A stretch of 64,000 nt of DNA from Dryocosmus kuriphilus (GCA_038277395.1 CM076189.1:106504154-106568153); one strand, 5' to 3'; counted from the first letter of the stretch, positions 1 to 11,590 are shown. The notes: a model not told the origin generated them from the sequence alone. A program made the numbers and translations.

Positions 1-118
1 AAATGCCTGTCCACTGACAGACCTTGTGGTCATATAGACTGATACTATAATTTGGCTGAAATGTCTGTCGACTGCCGGGCTTTGTGGTCACTTCGCACGA
101 TTCTATAATTTGAAAACT
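1..118. repeat. two imperfect ~59-bp tandem units
   Basis: Two adjacent units share the pattern AAATGYCTGTC, then CTTTGTGGTCA-like sequence, then CTATAATTTG. Nothing coding is visible. The array may continue beyond the left edge. Confidence 0.5.
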
Positions 119-718
119 AAATTGCCTCCTCGTGTAGTGAATTTCGAGGTAACATTTTATGGGACGCCCTCAATCGGAACTAGCCTAGGATCTTGGATTG
201 CCGTACAATTCTGACGAATCCTGGAGGAACCAGAAGGAAGTGAAGTGAAGGTCCCTGGACAATAGAGACCTCACTAAAAACAAGGTTACAGCTGATCCTA
301 ATCGATGACTGAACAAGACGGATGGATTCTTGAGTTTCAAAACTAAAGACCGTAAAATTCCTCACAACAATGCCATAAAAAAATAGAATAAAAGAGAAAA
401 ATTTACTTATATTACATAAAGAAATATACAGTTAAACCATGGTGTGCCGAATCTACCCGAAGCGTCAAATACGTTGTCCTTATGTTAAAATCTGAACATT
501 AAACCTAATTTTTATGAGGGTGCAAAACTGCAACGTCACAACTCCCATCCTTTTGGGAGGGACAGAACAGGTCTCAAACCAGGCGGGAGGCAAACAAACA
601 AACGATACTTGGAGAGCGCAGAAATTCAATGACAGGGGTCAACCTCAGTGTCCAGCCAGATACAAAATATTAAAATTGAAAGAGATACATAAACATAAAA
701 AATGCGGTACACTCTGGT
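119..718. other. no gene recognised
   Basis: Short open frames only, none with a recognisable domain. A 78-codon plus-strand frame at 514-750 runs into the adjacent inverted-repeat element and is not credible as a gene. Confidence 0.4.
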
Positions 719-1113
719 GGCCGTCCATTAATCACGTGAGGTCCAAATAGGGGAGGGGGGCTTCGGATAATATCACAGTTGATCTTAAAGGGGGTGGGGT
801 GTTTTTGTTACACATCGCGTGTATATTTCCATGCAACCATGCCCGAAAATCCCACGCGCTGGATTTAATCGAAGACGCGCCAGTAGATGTGTGAATATGG
901 CCGAGTAGACTGCGTCTTAGACTAATATGTACTATTTTTTATTGTATTTTTCGCAAAAATATATTCTGAAGATAATAAGTTTTTTTTTTAACAAAAAAAA
1001 TACGCGTGATGCTAGATGGAGATGAGTGGGGAGATCTTAGGACCACACCACGTATCGCCAGGGGGGGGGGTGTAAAATTTTGCCTAAAAACCTCACGTGA
1101 TTAACGGACGGCC
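719..1113. mobile_element. 395-bp non-autonomous inverted-repeat element (MITE-like)
   Basis: A 24-bp terminal inverted repeat (TIR) begins GGCCGTCC and contains CACGTGAG. The left end (719-742) and right end (1090-1113) match at 23 of 24 positions. The interior is non-coding, with G-runs and an AT-rich middle. I could not find a convincing target-site duplication, so the superfamily is open. Confidence 0.65.
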
Positions 1114-1282
1114 TTTCGGCTGAATAATAAACAATGAAGGTCCGTGTTCAAAGGAAAATATAAATCGATATATAAAAAAAGGCACTCAAGACTGATACAA
1201 AAGGGAGATGAAAGATAAAGAATTACAAGAGGGAAGGTCAATAAAATAAGTTATTTGCACAAGAGTTGCCCAACTGGTTTTA

Positions 1283-1561
1283 TTAGGGCCAATCGGAGCG
1301 AGCCACCGCTCCGTAAAAAGAAAATAAAGAAACTGAGATGGGTCGATAAATGAAAATTGAAAGGAAGGTCGGAAGAGAGTGAGAGAAATGATAAGATATG
1401 TGGATCGGTGGCAGGGTCGGGATAATCAACGGGACAGCGGGGCAGTAATCTTTGGATACCCTTTTCTTGCCACATCCAAAAAAAAATTTCCGAGGCAGGT
1501 TGGGACATTTCGGGTAGCGATGGGTAGGATCATGATAATTCCAGCACTTGAAATCTCCCAT
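1283..1561 (-). pseudogene. gypsy-type gag nucleocapsid fragment
   Basis: The minus-strand frame begins with a zinc-knuckle-like stretch. The first knuckle reads CWNYHDPTHRYPKC, where the second cysteine is replaced by tyrosine. It is followed by FFGCGKKRVSKDYC. Two CCHC-like knuckles in this order are typical of Ty3/gypsy gag. The sequence differs from the nucleocapsid of the neighbouring gypsy element A at about 4.0 kb, so it looks like a remnant of a different insertion. No LTR or pol follows on its downstream (left) side. Confidence 0.55.
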
Positions 1562-1693
1562 CTGGTGGAGGAATTGGAGGCTGCTGATGTCATTACGGTC
1601 GGGAGTGGGAACTTTAGGTCCAGGAGGGAAGACACCATTGCAAAATTTCCACTGTGTGAGGGAGAGGGTCGGGAGCAGTGTTGATAAGGGTGT

Positions 1694-2242
1694 TTAGAGA
1701 GGGAGGCGGAAGGTTGAGGAAGGATGAGGAGCAGATTTGAGAAGATTAGGTAGGGACACCTCGGAAACGGTTTGTGGAAAAGGAGTTAGGGACAGCTCTG
1801 AAATGGTTTGAGGAAGAGGAGATGTTGGGATACCTCGGAAAGGATTTGAGGAATAGGATGTAGGGACACTTTGGAAAGAGTTTGAGGACGTGTCGGCCAG
1901 AGGTGACTTGGCTCCCTTGTGAGAAGAGTGTGTCGGGAGGTGAGGCGAAGAACACGAACTGCAGCTTTTTCGTGTTTGGGTTTCTGGTTGTGTGCCTCGG
2001 TCCATTTGGCGGATGGGGCTCTTGGTTCTGATGACTGTATCCCTGGGCTAGAGGAAGTTTCTCGGCACCAGGTCGTACTTTGCCCTCAGCTTTCCCAGGT
2101 GTTCTTCCGCCGAAGTTATTTCGGACATCACGGCCGCCTGAGGAACTTCAAGGGCCCTCTTCTGTGCCTCCAGTGCTTCCTGACAGGCGGGGAAAACCCC
2201 TGGCTCATTTCTTTCTTGGTACAAAGGATTTAAGATCTTCAA
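1694..2242 (-). pseudogene. tail of gypsy A pol with Ser/Pro-rich repeats
   Basis: Downstream of the integrase the minus strand stays largely open in shifting frames. A Glu/Ala-rich stretch (about 2,050-2,210) is followed by a Ser/Thr/Pro-rich segment (1,694-2,005) in which a motif of the type NPFRGIPTS / TPFPQTVSEVS repeats four or five times. The repetition also shows at DNA level (1,740-1,890) as GGAAACGGTTTG-like units about 40 bp apart. It could be a C-terminal pol extension or an unrelated minisatellite. Confidence 0.4.
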
Positions 2243-3300
2243 TGCGAGCTTTGCTTACGAACATGTGAGTTAAATCAGTAAGCTCATAGATCGTCGGAGA
2301 TAGTACCTTCGAGACCCTGTAGCGTCCTAGATAACGGGGGCATAACTTGGGTGAGGTATTTTTATTTTTGGCGAAGGGATTCGGGAATGCGAAGAAACCG
2401 GTGTTCCTTTGTGGAATTTCATTTTCTTGCGCCTGAAGTTATAATACTTGGACTGCTCTGCGAACGCATTTTCAAAATTTTTAATCAACCAATCACGCAT
2501 GGACCGAATCTCTTGCATTCTTTCATTCCAGGACTCTGGGTTTCGGGCTTCTATTTCGGAATTAGCCTTGACTCGCTTCCTAAGGCAGTCTGCCGGTAAG
2601 AGTTCTCTACCCAGGTTCAGAAAAGCGGATGATGTATTAAGAATTGTATGAAATGCGGAATTATACGCGAATCGAATTTCTAAACGGTATTGATCCCAAG
2701 CGCCATGATTCTTTTCAATAAAAGGAATGATCTTCGTCTTCAAGATCCTATTTACTCTTTCTACCAGGTTAGCTTGAGAAAATAGGGAGGAGTGGTGGTG
2801 TGGTAAATGTTGAAATCTTGAGTTAAACAAAGGCGGGTGTTGTTGACAATTTCAGTCCCATTGTCGGTAACTAGTAATTGGGATGTTCCTCGGCGATTGA
2901 TGACATACTCACGAAATGCGGACTCGATCTTCTTATACGCAGCTACGCGTAAGTATACGATTTCTACCCATTTCGTAATCAGGTCCTGATTCAACAGGAT
3001 GTACTGAAATACGAACTTGCTTCTAGTATGGAGACACGTAATTTCTGCCGCTATTACTGCCCATGATTCTTCCACGACGCGACGTTCCATTAATCTTGCA
3101 GGCGCTTTTCGCTCGACTTTACACATATGACAGTTTGTACAACTGTTTGCATACCTGTTCACAGCTCTGTAATAGCCGGGCCAATAGTACCATCGGGAGA
3201 CTAACTCATAGGTATTTTGTTTGCCTAGATTCCCAGCTTGAGGGTCACCATGGGCTTCTATTAAAACGGATTCTCTTTCTGTGACGGTAAGAACTGACTT
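2205..3300 (-). pseudogene. gypsy A integrase
   Basis: Integrase inserts retrotransposon DNA into the genome. The N-terminal zinc-binding part keeps CTNCHMC (about 3,120). The catalytic core shows LITKWVEIV and LVTDNGTEIV, the latter holding an expected catalytic Asp. After a frameshift near 2,790 the core resumes with NLVERVNRILKT and FAYNSAFHT. A C-terminal GPY/F-like domain (PRYLGRYRVSKVLSPTIYEL) lies at about 2,240-2,335. The domain order is normal for Ty3/gypsy. The frameshifts make it non-functional. Confidence 0.8.
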
Positions 3301-3915
3301 TCAGTCCTCAATATCGTCAACAAAATCTGTCACCAAATGGTTAGATCGAAAATAGTACAGTCTATTGTCTTTAATTCTCCAGGTAGGGAATCTAACCAGA
3401 AAAACAGACAAGGCTTGGAATCGCCTATTGCACCCGGTCAGGAGAGGTTCGTAATTAAAAGAATCTCTTCGGTCGTAAGAGATTAAAAAATACGAGAGAG
3501 AGAGCATCCGGAAAGTGATGGGACTAACCCTTCATATGGAGAATGTCGAATTCACATTCGGACAATGATGAAGATCATCTTGCTAATCTACCGATGGGAT
3601 TTTTCAAGTTATGCAACCACGGGAGGCTACAGTGTTCCGTTATCACCGTAAATTTATGCCCCTCTAAATAGGACCTAAAATTCTGAAAGGCCCATATAAG
3701 AGCGAGGCATTCCTTCTCGGTTGTTGTGTACTTAACATCGACATCGTTTTAGGTCCAACTAGCATACGATATAAAGTGCTCTACACCGTTCACATTCTGT
3801 GTAAGAACAGCTCCCAATCCGGCAATACTCGCGTCTGTTTGAAGTACAGAGGGAATTTCGAAATTAGGACAAGCTAGAATGGGGGCTTGAGACACGCAAC
3901 GCTTAATTTCCGTGG
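3301..3915 (-). pseudogene. gypsy A RNase H fused to nucleocapsid remnant
   Basis: The minus strand reads VLQTDASIAGLGAVLTQ at about 3,860-3,790, the first catalytic Asp region of Ty3/gypsy RNase H. It continues with TTTEKECLALIWAF (about 3,720) and a later FTVITEHCSLPWL segment. Immediately upstream, at about 4,040-3,930, are two zinc knuckles (NCWNCGKPG and a second YACGRKG). Gag nucleocapsid therefore runs directly into RNase H, with protease and polymerase deleted. Internal stops are present. Confidence 0.75.
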
Positions 3916-4284
3916 ACGCAGATTCAGTCTTAGTGACACCTTTTCGGCCACACGCGTAGCTGAATCTATTTCTAGGTTTCGTACAGATAGTGAACCCAAG
4001 CCCGGGCTTACCACAGTTCCAACAGTTAAATTTATGGGTGGGATTTTCTGACGGGTCGCTACGTCTCTCATGAGGGGCTTTGGGATACGAGGATTTTTTT
4101 CTATTTTCGTCTGGGGTTTGGGCTCGGTATCTGCCCTAGGATTTTTCTATTTTTCCTTGGTAGTTACATTACGTCGAGCGGTCCTTCACACTCAGGCGAC
4201 TCTGTCTCTTCTTCTAAAGCTTAAGCTTTACTCGAGCGTTGTCAGGTCGTCTGCTTGGCCTCGGTATATTCGTTTCTTTGTAAA

Positions 4285-5692
4285 CTAGATCGAAAAGCAG
4301 CGATCGTTCGGGAAGAGGAGGGGGGTTTTGTTACTACCCGCTACCCGATAGCTCTTCTGAGCGATATTGGCTAGATATTTCAGGTGGATTAGACCCTCAA
4401 TATCGTTGGGATGGATAGCTAAATGCAACTTAGGTAACGATTTCCTATGAGCATAGATAATATATTCAGCATTTGATATTCGGGCTCTTAGTTTATCAAG
4501 CATGGCCCTCATAGAAGTCAAATAGTCGGAAACGGATTCCTTCCCGCCTTGATTTCTCAGATGAGTCTCTTGCTTCATTTCGAACTGGAAGTCTGAATCT
4601 CTAAACATAACCCTGAAGGCCCTGGCTTTTTGATCGAATGTTCGCCACAAATGTTTTGAGCCTCTAAAGAAGTTGCGAACTATACCCTGTAAAAAGAAGG
4701 GGATGACCCTCAACTAGTTTGCGTCACTGACCGGAACCAAATCGCGTCCCTCTTCAATGCGCATCAGAAGAAAAGTGTCCGAATCATGGTTATGCGCCCT
4801 GGAATATTTAATATTCCATTCACGCATAATTTCATAATTATGCACAGAGGTGGAAGGGGCCGGACCGCTACCATAGCCTGCAGAAGTTGCGTGAGAATGG
4901 GGTAGAGACACAAACGGGTTATATTCTTCTTCACGTTCGTAGGTGCGAAATAGGTCGAAAGGGAAATCGTCAAATTCATCTCGAAGAGGTTGCTGAGGAT
5001 TCTGAAAATGAGAATACTGGTCCTCAAAATTAACGCGAGAAATAAGGGTGTTCATTGCGCTCGAACGTCGAAGATAAAGGTAAGGTTCAGGTTCGGTAAA
5101 GGGGTCCGTACATCTGTTACTACTTCGGTGACTAGTAATCATGGTACTTTCATTAAGTTCAACTCAGCTGGCCCGCCATTAATTCGAGCGACCACACCGA
5201 AGGTTAATTAAATTCTCGTAAGAACCGCCAAGACGTGTGATATCTTGAAATCTGTTATCATGACTCGCGTTGTATGATACTTTACCCTTATTTCCTACTC
5301 TAGACCAATTACCATCCTTAGGCCCCAACCACTGTTTATCCAACTGAGCTTGGGAATACCCAGGTAATTGTCCCGCTTCGATCAGGTCATCCAACATGTC
5401 GAAGGAAGACGAACTTATTCGGTTTGTGTCGCGATACTGATTTCCTTTATGTATCTGTAGACGAATACTTCAGGGGTTTGTCGAGAAGGGCATCTATTGG
5501 GTCGAAACCTTCTTGAGAGTGATCAAAGAATGGTTCCATGGGGCTCGTGCCCGAGCAAATTGCCTTTAAACATCTCTCGCGCAGAACTGCATAGATTTTG
5601 ACAAGAGAGAGACCTCTTTTATCAAGTTCAAGGGACAGCCCTTCCTTATCCAGGTTATAGACACAAGAGACCAATTGTCTTCCGTCCATCAT
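4285..5692 (-). pseudogene. gypsy A gag
   Basis: Gag is the structural particle protein of the element. A start lies at 5,692 (MDGRQLVSCVYNLDKEGL), followed by a SAP-like helical segment as in other insect gypsy gags. The central part (5,397-4,714) is frameshifted. The capsid-like region at 4,713-4,285 includes GGKESVSDYLTSMRAMLDKL, a typical Retrotrans_gag segment. At least three frames are needed to read it. Codons and domain order fit a single ancestral gag of about 450 residues. Confidence 0.7.
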
Positions 5693-6480
5693 TTTTAATT
5701 CCGCGTGTCCCTCGGGACTTTATGTCGGTTATATAATCCAAAAGGTATATGTGTTTATGTAATTCTTAAAGGGGGACGGGGAAGAGTAAACAGTAACTAT
5801 CACTTTTTGTAAACAATAACATTCACTATCAGTTGCTTTAATCAATTGGTTTAGATTTCACGAAATCAATTCGTTACAATGAAATATTATTATCAATTAA
5901 TAATAACCGATCGTTAATTAGCTGTAGCTAATATCGACAATTGAAAATTACTCTAAACGCAAGTCGAGTTGAAAGTATTTCAAAGTGATACCCGAATAGC
6001 AAGAGTGGTGAAAAACAAGTTCGTAAACCCAGGAGTTCACAATAATAGGGGTCCGAAACAATAGTCAGGGGCTATTAACAGATTTGTATATATGGTGTTA
6101 AAGTTTGGAGTGCCGGGCACATAACTCACTGTCCTAACTATGTTTAGTCTTAAGTTCGCAAAATAATATTCATCAACTTTCTAGACTAAATTAACATTCA
6201 ATATTCCAAAATAAAACTCAGGGTCCCCACGATATTTAATTTCACAAATAATAATAATAATAACAAATTTCCTGAACGGAATTAATTTTAAAAATTCAAG
6301 AAAGTTAATCAATATTAATACCAGTAATAATCCAGAAACACCGACAATATTAAAATTTGTACGAAAGAATATTAATAGCAATATTATACAACAATAATAT
6401 AACACAACTTTAATGATATTAATCGATTAGGAATCTTGTCAAGTTCACTGGACCAATTTTTTCTTTCAAATGGAGGAAGC
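5693..6480 (-). other. untranslated leader of gypsy A
   Basis: AT-rich stretch between the gag start and the primer binding site, without coding potential. Its length (about 0.8 kb) is plausible for an LTR-element leader. Confidence 0.4.
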
Positions 6481-6497
6481 CTCCACATTGGGCGCCA
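6481..6497 (-). promoter_or_regulatory. tRNA primer binding site of gypsy A
   Basis: On the minus strand the sequence is TGGCGCCCAATGTGGAG. TGGCGCC starts are common in primer binding sites of insect Ty3/gypsy elements. It lies where expected, upstream of gag, and marks the inner edge of the 5' LTR just to its right. Confidence 0.7.
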
Positions 6498-7558
6498 AAT
6501 TGTGGTACAATCCTTTTCTTAAAGATAATATCTGGTCCCTTAAGGCCTCGCACGGGCGTAAAAGTAAAATAAAATACAATATTGCATAGCACGGGCACCA
6601 GCCTTCCTAAAGAAAATCCTAAACAAAGCTCCGGATTTCCCAGAACCAAAAACGATAAACATAAAAAAAAGCGATAAAATAAAGCGATAAGAGGTAAGCG
6701 ATATTATCTGAGAAAAAGCCAGAGAAATCCAAAAAGGTACGGCTAGCTCAGTCCTGAAGTAGAATGTCAAGTTCAAATAAATATTTGGCAAGACTCCATT
6801 TAAATTCTCAAATTCAAATATCAAGTTTATTTCTGGCAGTATGAATTCGAGAAGACCTTAAAGAAATTGACATAAAATGACAACTGATAGTAATAATGGT
6901 GAAAGCAAAATACATCAGTGATTCTATGAAAAAAGGGAAGGGTGATGTCGCTAATTTAACAAAATTTAGGCAACAAAAAATATTTACATTGTTCAATAAT
7001 AAAAGTGGTTGTTAAATTAAGCTGGTCTGGACGTCGTGACAGAATCAAAGCTTGGAATAGTTTCTAATTCAACTACTAAAAAAAAGGGGTAAAAAATGTA
7101 CACAAAATTGTGGAATTTAAATATAGCGGTGTAGAGAACTATATCAATGTCGTGAGGGCATGAGAGAAACATGCCAGAAATAGGGTCGTAAAAGGCAGTC
7201 GCATTCTAAGGGGCGTTAAATAATTAAAGTGAATAAATGCGATAGCAATGACATAATAACTGGCTGATCTCACAATAAATATTCTACAAATAAATGCTAA
7301 AAATTTAAAGGAGACGACAAAAAGTAATATATGGGAAAAATAATAATGAAAATTCATAAATTAATTTGGCCAAGATGAATTAAAAGAGACGAAACTCTTC
7401 ACGATTTACAACTTGTGTACTTACAGAAGGTTCAAGGGTATACGAAAAAAACTATGAAATCGGATTACCACGGGATAGAAAGCTACGTCAGGGTCGAAAA
7501 GGGTCGGGCGAAAGTTGGTCCAAATACGCAGCAGTAAAAAGAAATCATGACGTTAAAA
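6498..7558. other. probable 5' LTR of gypsy A plus unassigned DNA
   Basis: The LTR must begin at 6,498, but with no partner LTR in the window its far edge is not determinable. No gene is visible. The short minus-strand frames here are hydrophobic low-complexity translations of AT-rich DNA. Confidence 0.35.
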
Positions 7559-9046
7559 GATCCGTGTCACCGCCCACTCCACCCCCATGTACCCATATGG
7601 ATTCAAATTAGCTCTAAATTCACCCAAATGCACCACCAATTAAAGTTTTTGCGCCGCAAAACCAAGGGAGTTATTGACTGGGTTACGAAGGGGGGGGGGG
7701 GGTCGAGCTACCCCCGACCCTTAACGATAACACTTTTAATTTTGCCGTTCTGAATTACTACAAATGCGCTCAAATGCACTACCAATAAAAAGTTTTGCAG
7801 CACAACAGTGGCCGAACAAACGGGGGGGGGGGGGGGGGGGGCGTCTGTCGCCGCGCTGGGGCGAAATTCTTCCTGTTGATATTAAAATTAATTATCTCGA
7901 CATAAATCTTTTCGAATTCAAATGCGCTGAAATGCATCACCAGAAAATTTTAAATATATTTATAATTGCTTCAGATATCGACACATTAACCCTCGCACAA
8001 TCTTTAATTTTTCAAAATTGCATTAAATGAGATCGAAAACGGCTATTTAGACTAACTTTCAAATGCGCTCAAATGCATTTGTTAAAAAAATTCCTAAAGC
8101 CATACAACACCGGATTTTGTATGCACATCCGGTGAGGCGGTTCATGACACGGTGTTTATATCTCCGAATATAATGAACAGAATGAAACTGTTCTAACGTA
8201 TTTTCAAAATGCTTCAAATGCGCCCAAATGCACCACATAAAAGTTTTCTGATACATTTGAAGATGTTCAGATATAAACAAAATATTGTTTCTCAAAGTGA
8301 TGACATAAGATAAAATTTTTTTAAAATTAAATGAAATTATGTTACAAGACGCTTTTCGCACCGGTTTCAAATGCGCTAAAATGCAGTTGTTAAAAAAAAT
8401 TCCTGATGCCATAAAACGCCGGAATTTGCATGCACATCCAGAGGGGGGTTGATGACACGGTGTTTATATCTCCAAATATAACGAACATAATGAAACTATT
8501 CTAACGCATTTTCAAAATGCTTCATTTGAAAATTTTCAGATAATAACAAAATATTACTTCACAAAGTGTTGACCCAAGATAAATTAATTTTTCCTAAATT
8601 AAATGAAATTATGTCACGAGACGCAATTCGCACCGGTTTCAAATGCGCTTAACTGCACTTGTTAAAAAAAATTCCTAATTCCATACATCACCTGATTTTG
8701 CTTACACATCCGGGGGGGGGGGGGGGGGGGGGGCTAGTGCATTGGTATCTATATCTCCCATTCTAGTTGACTCGAAAATATTGTGCTTACGTGCTGCTTC
8801 CGCTCAAATTCACCACAAAGAAAATTAATTTTGCTCAATTGCACGACCTTACAACCCCGATTGGACTTCCGCCCTGGGATATGTGACATGATGTCGGGCT
8901 GCGTATCTCAGGCAGGATGTCCAATCGGAGTTATAAGGTCGTGTAATTGAGCTAAATAAATTTTCTTGGGTGTGCATTTGGAGCGCATTTGAATCCATAT
9001 GAGTACATGTCCAACTTAGGTGGTGATGCGGGCAGTGACACGGACC
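7559..9046. mobile_element. foldback non-autonomous element with 150-bp iterated motif
   Basis: The left end (7,559 onward) and the reverse complement of the right end (9,046 backward) share RTCCGTGTCACYGCCC, and further in CATATGGATTCAAAT. Inside, a motif CAAATGCGCTCAAATGCAC recurs near 7,626, 7,762, 7,919, 8,060, 8,214, 8,367 and 8,639, and inverted at about 8,971-8,990, mostly 136-157 bp apart. Segments between copies are also related: GACACGGTGTTTATATCTCC occurs near 8,145 and 8,450. Long G-runs sit at about 7,690, 7,821 and 8,712. No protein is encoded. The superfamily is unknown. Confidence 0.7.
8795..9000. repeat. ~100-bp-arm inverted repeat inside the foldback element
   Basis: The arms pair around a centre near 8,895. 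GCTCAATTGCACGACCTTAC on the left matches the complement of GTAATTGAGCTAAATAAATT-side sequence on the right. GATTGGACTTCC pairs with GGATGTCCAATC. This is a head-to-head pair of the array unit and could extrude as a cruciform. Confidence 0.7.
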
Positions 9047-9149
9047 TCGCTTTCCACCTTTAAAAAGTGATATATTGTAGAACTTTCCTAACGACTGAAA
9101 TACGTAAATATGTCTCAAAACTAGTATTAAATTAAAAACAGTCTTTGAA

Positions 9150-10620
9150 AATACCTCTCCTTTAGTCGCTCGCCGGGCTAAGATTTGAGGTTAGGAACTG
9201 TCCCCAGTAACTGGATTTATTTTTAAAAAATCTAGAGCTATTTTCTTCAACCTTCATTATTATAAGGGGTCTCGTAGGTACTGCACACTTAGATGGACAG
9301 ATCCCAGAAAGGAAATTTGTCCATGTTTTAAATTGAAGATCTTTGGCACAGTCGATCACTTTGAGAGGTGAAGGCTTATGATGATAATTTTTGATAACGT
9401 TCCTCCAGTCAGCGGGTGTTTCAGTATAAGGCTTCGTGTTGATAAGGTCCTCGGATTCGGAAAATAACTTCAATATGGTCAAAACGACCTTTAACATATA
9501 GTATGGAGCGAAGGAAGAGAATGACAGGGTAATTTTTGTTTTGAACAGCACATGAGTCACAAAAAATAGACAAATCTCGAACTTCTGAACTTAATACGTT
9601 ATTGAAAAATGTTCTAGCATAGAACATACTTCGCCAGTTCCTTTGTGCGCAACACTTTCGTCGTGTATGTAAAAACGGTGTTAGAGTTCTTTAATACATG
9701 TAGATTAGATGAAATGAAATTCCACAGTCGACTGTAGTAAACATCGTTAGTAGTAATATTTGGGGTGGAAAGATTTTTTTGGTAATCCATGTCAATCACC
9801 TCGAACTCATCTGTCTTTCTACCTTCTTCCTATGTTGCTTTTTAAAATTATAAAATTGTGCGCTTTTTTTTAATGCAACTCCTTTTCCTCATTTTCCTTC
9901 TCCAAGTTTCTGTTCTGAATCTGTTTTGCTGTACTGTAGTCTTGTAGGTACAGGTAACTGATTCTTCTTTGATGGCTGCGACCTTAGTCTTATATACGTC
10001 ACAAGAGCTGCACTAATCCTTTCGTGGACAACCAAACGAGATTTTAAAGTTTTCGAAGAAAATATCATGAAACGTAGTAAAACCTACTTGGATCACGTTG
10101 TTATTTTCCAAATACATATGATGAAGCTTTTCAATATTTAATTCTTCATGTAGGTAAAACTTGGATGTGTCTTTTAATGAATAATAAGACTTCCTATCTT
10201 TTAGGGATTTGGTAAACTCCATTACTTTTGTTTGAGTAGAATCCGACAATTTACAAGATCTGTTGTTGTGTTTTCCCCTCCCATCACTTAAAACGCTTTG
10301 CCAATCTGTCAAAGCTTCAAACCAAACCTGTACATCTTGCAATTTTTCATTATTTATATGAATTCGAACTCTGTAAGAATATGACACAAAATGAAAACTT
10401 GCCTCTGACTTAGATTTTTTGCCTGCCGTCTCTGAAATGGGAGAAATCTAATAAGGCCACTCAAATATTTGTTTTGCTCATTATAATCGGCCATGTCATT
10501 GAAATTCGGAATATTGCGATTTTTCTGCTCTGGGCTGACAGTTTCAAAATATTTTAAATGCACACAGTTACAGTTTTCACCTAACTCGTGTGTAGATACG
10601 CGAAGTTAACTCATATTGTC
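9150..10620 (-). pseudogene. broken copy of a dispersed transposase-like gene family
   Basis: Read right to left, the minus strand shows a region with DGRGKHNNRSCKLSDST, then SYYSLKDTSKFYLHEELNIE (10,387-10,013), SFGCPRKD with downstream CSSCD, MDYQKNLSTP (9,790), and finally FCDSCAVQNKNYPV (about 9,560) followed by ADWRNVI and KPSPLKVID. I recognise this order from a multi-copy family of unnamed arthropod and cnidarian proteins. The acidic D-x-C-x(2)-Q-N-K-N block looks like part of a DDE-type catalytic core, but that role is inference. At least four frameshifts break it, and no terminal repeats were found. Confidence 0.6.
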
Positions 10621-10789
10621 TCTCATATGGACAGATTTTTCTTTTAGTGCAATTTTGAGGGGAAGTGTGCGCAACACTAGATTGACTTAAATAGATTTCC
10701 TATTTTTATTCGAAACTTTTCAGTGACGAACAGAATACTGCTATCAATTGCCACTACAATCACTTACAATAATCGAGGTTGTGTATGGG

Positions 10790-11590
10790 GTTGTAAAATT
10801 TCATGGAACTTTCAAAGTTTTCTCGAAACTTTCAAACCAGAGTGAACTGTGAAAGGCTTCAAATTCTTTTAAATTCCTTTAAAATCATTTAAATTCATTC
10901 ACATTTCTTGAAAATACTCGTATACTTTGGAGTTCCTGGAACTCTTTGAAATTCCGTGGAATTCTTCAAATAACTCAAAATTCCTCAAACTCCTTGCAAA
11001 TCCTCGAATCCTTGGAGATCCTTAAAAGCTTCGCATTCCTTTCATAAATTTGTATAATTTCTTTAATTGGTTTGAAAATTCTTGGAAATACTCAATTGCG
11101 TTAAATTCAGTGAAATTCTTTAAGGTTACTCGAATTTCTCAAAACGTCTTGAAACAGCTTGGAATTCCTTAAAATTCTTCGGGTCCTTTTAAATGCTTTG
11201 AATTGCCTTGAAAATTTTTTGTATTATTTAAGGTTCTTGGAAACAGTTGAATTTAGTGAAATTCCTTGAAATTCACTAAATTTATTGAAATTTATCATAC
11301 TCCATGAAATTTATTAAATTCCTCGAAATTATTTAAATTCTTTGCAATCCTTCAAATTACTTTTAGTGCCTTAAAACTCTTCGAATTCTTTAAAATTCCT
11401 TGAATAGTCTTTAAGTTCTGCATGTTGCGTAATTGAAATTCCTTGAAATTCTTTAAATTCCATGAAATTTTGCAAATTCCTTGTAATTCCTTGAACATCT
11501 TGGAAAGCAGCTAAATCCTGAAAGCTTTTGAAATTCCTTGAAAATACTTAAAATTCTGCAAGTTTTTCTTTATTTCCTCTAAATCGTTTA
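10790..11590. repeat. degenerate minisatellite, TTCCTTGAAATTC-type
   Basis: About 800 bp of loosely iterated AATTCCTTGAAATTCTTTAA units with a period of roughly 12-25 bp. The complementary version (TTTCAAAGAATTTCAAAGG) appears at 24,830-25,030, so it is a dispersed low-complexity family. Confidence 0.65.

Larger units (their letters stand above)
1694..6500 (-). mobile_element. Ty3/gypsy LTR retrotransposon A, internally deleted
   Basis: Read on the minus strand from right to left the order is: primer binding site (about 6,497), leader, gag (5,692-4,285), nucleocapsid (about 4,070-3,990), RNase H (3,900-3,550), integrase (3,300-2,205) and a tail to about 1,694. Protease and most of the reverse transcriptase are missing between nucleocapsid and RNase H. 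Frameshifts and stops break every domain. An upstream LTR should lie right of 6,498, but no second LTR copy was found on the left, so its limits cannot be set. The element is dead. Confidence 0.8.

Noticed and set aside
4070..4288. Plus-strand 72-codon hydrophobic frame
   Set aside because: It lies antisense to gypsy A gag and nucleocapsid sequence. No domain and poor codon support.
7620..8700. CRISPR-like regular repeats with spacers
   Set aside because: The repeats are evenly spaced, but the intervening sequences are themselves related, the repeats are degenerate, and the window is plainly eukaryotic. It is a foldback or satellite-type element.
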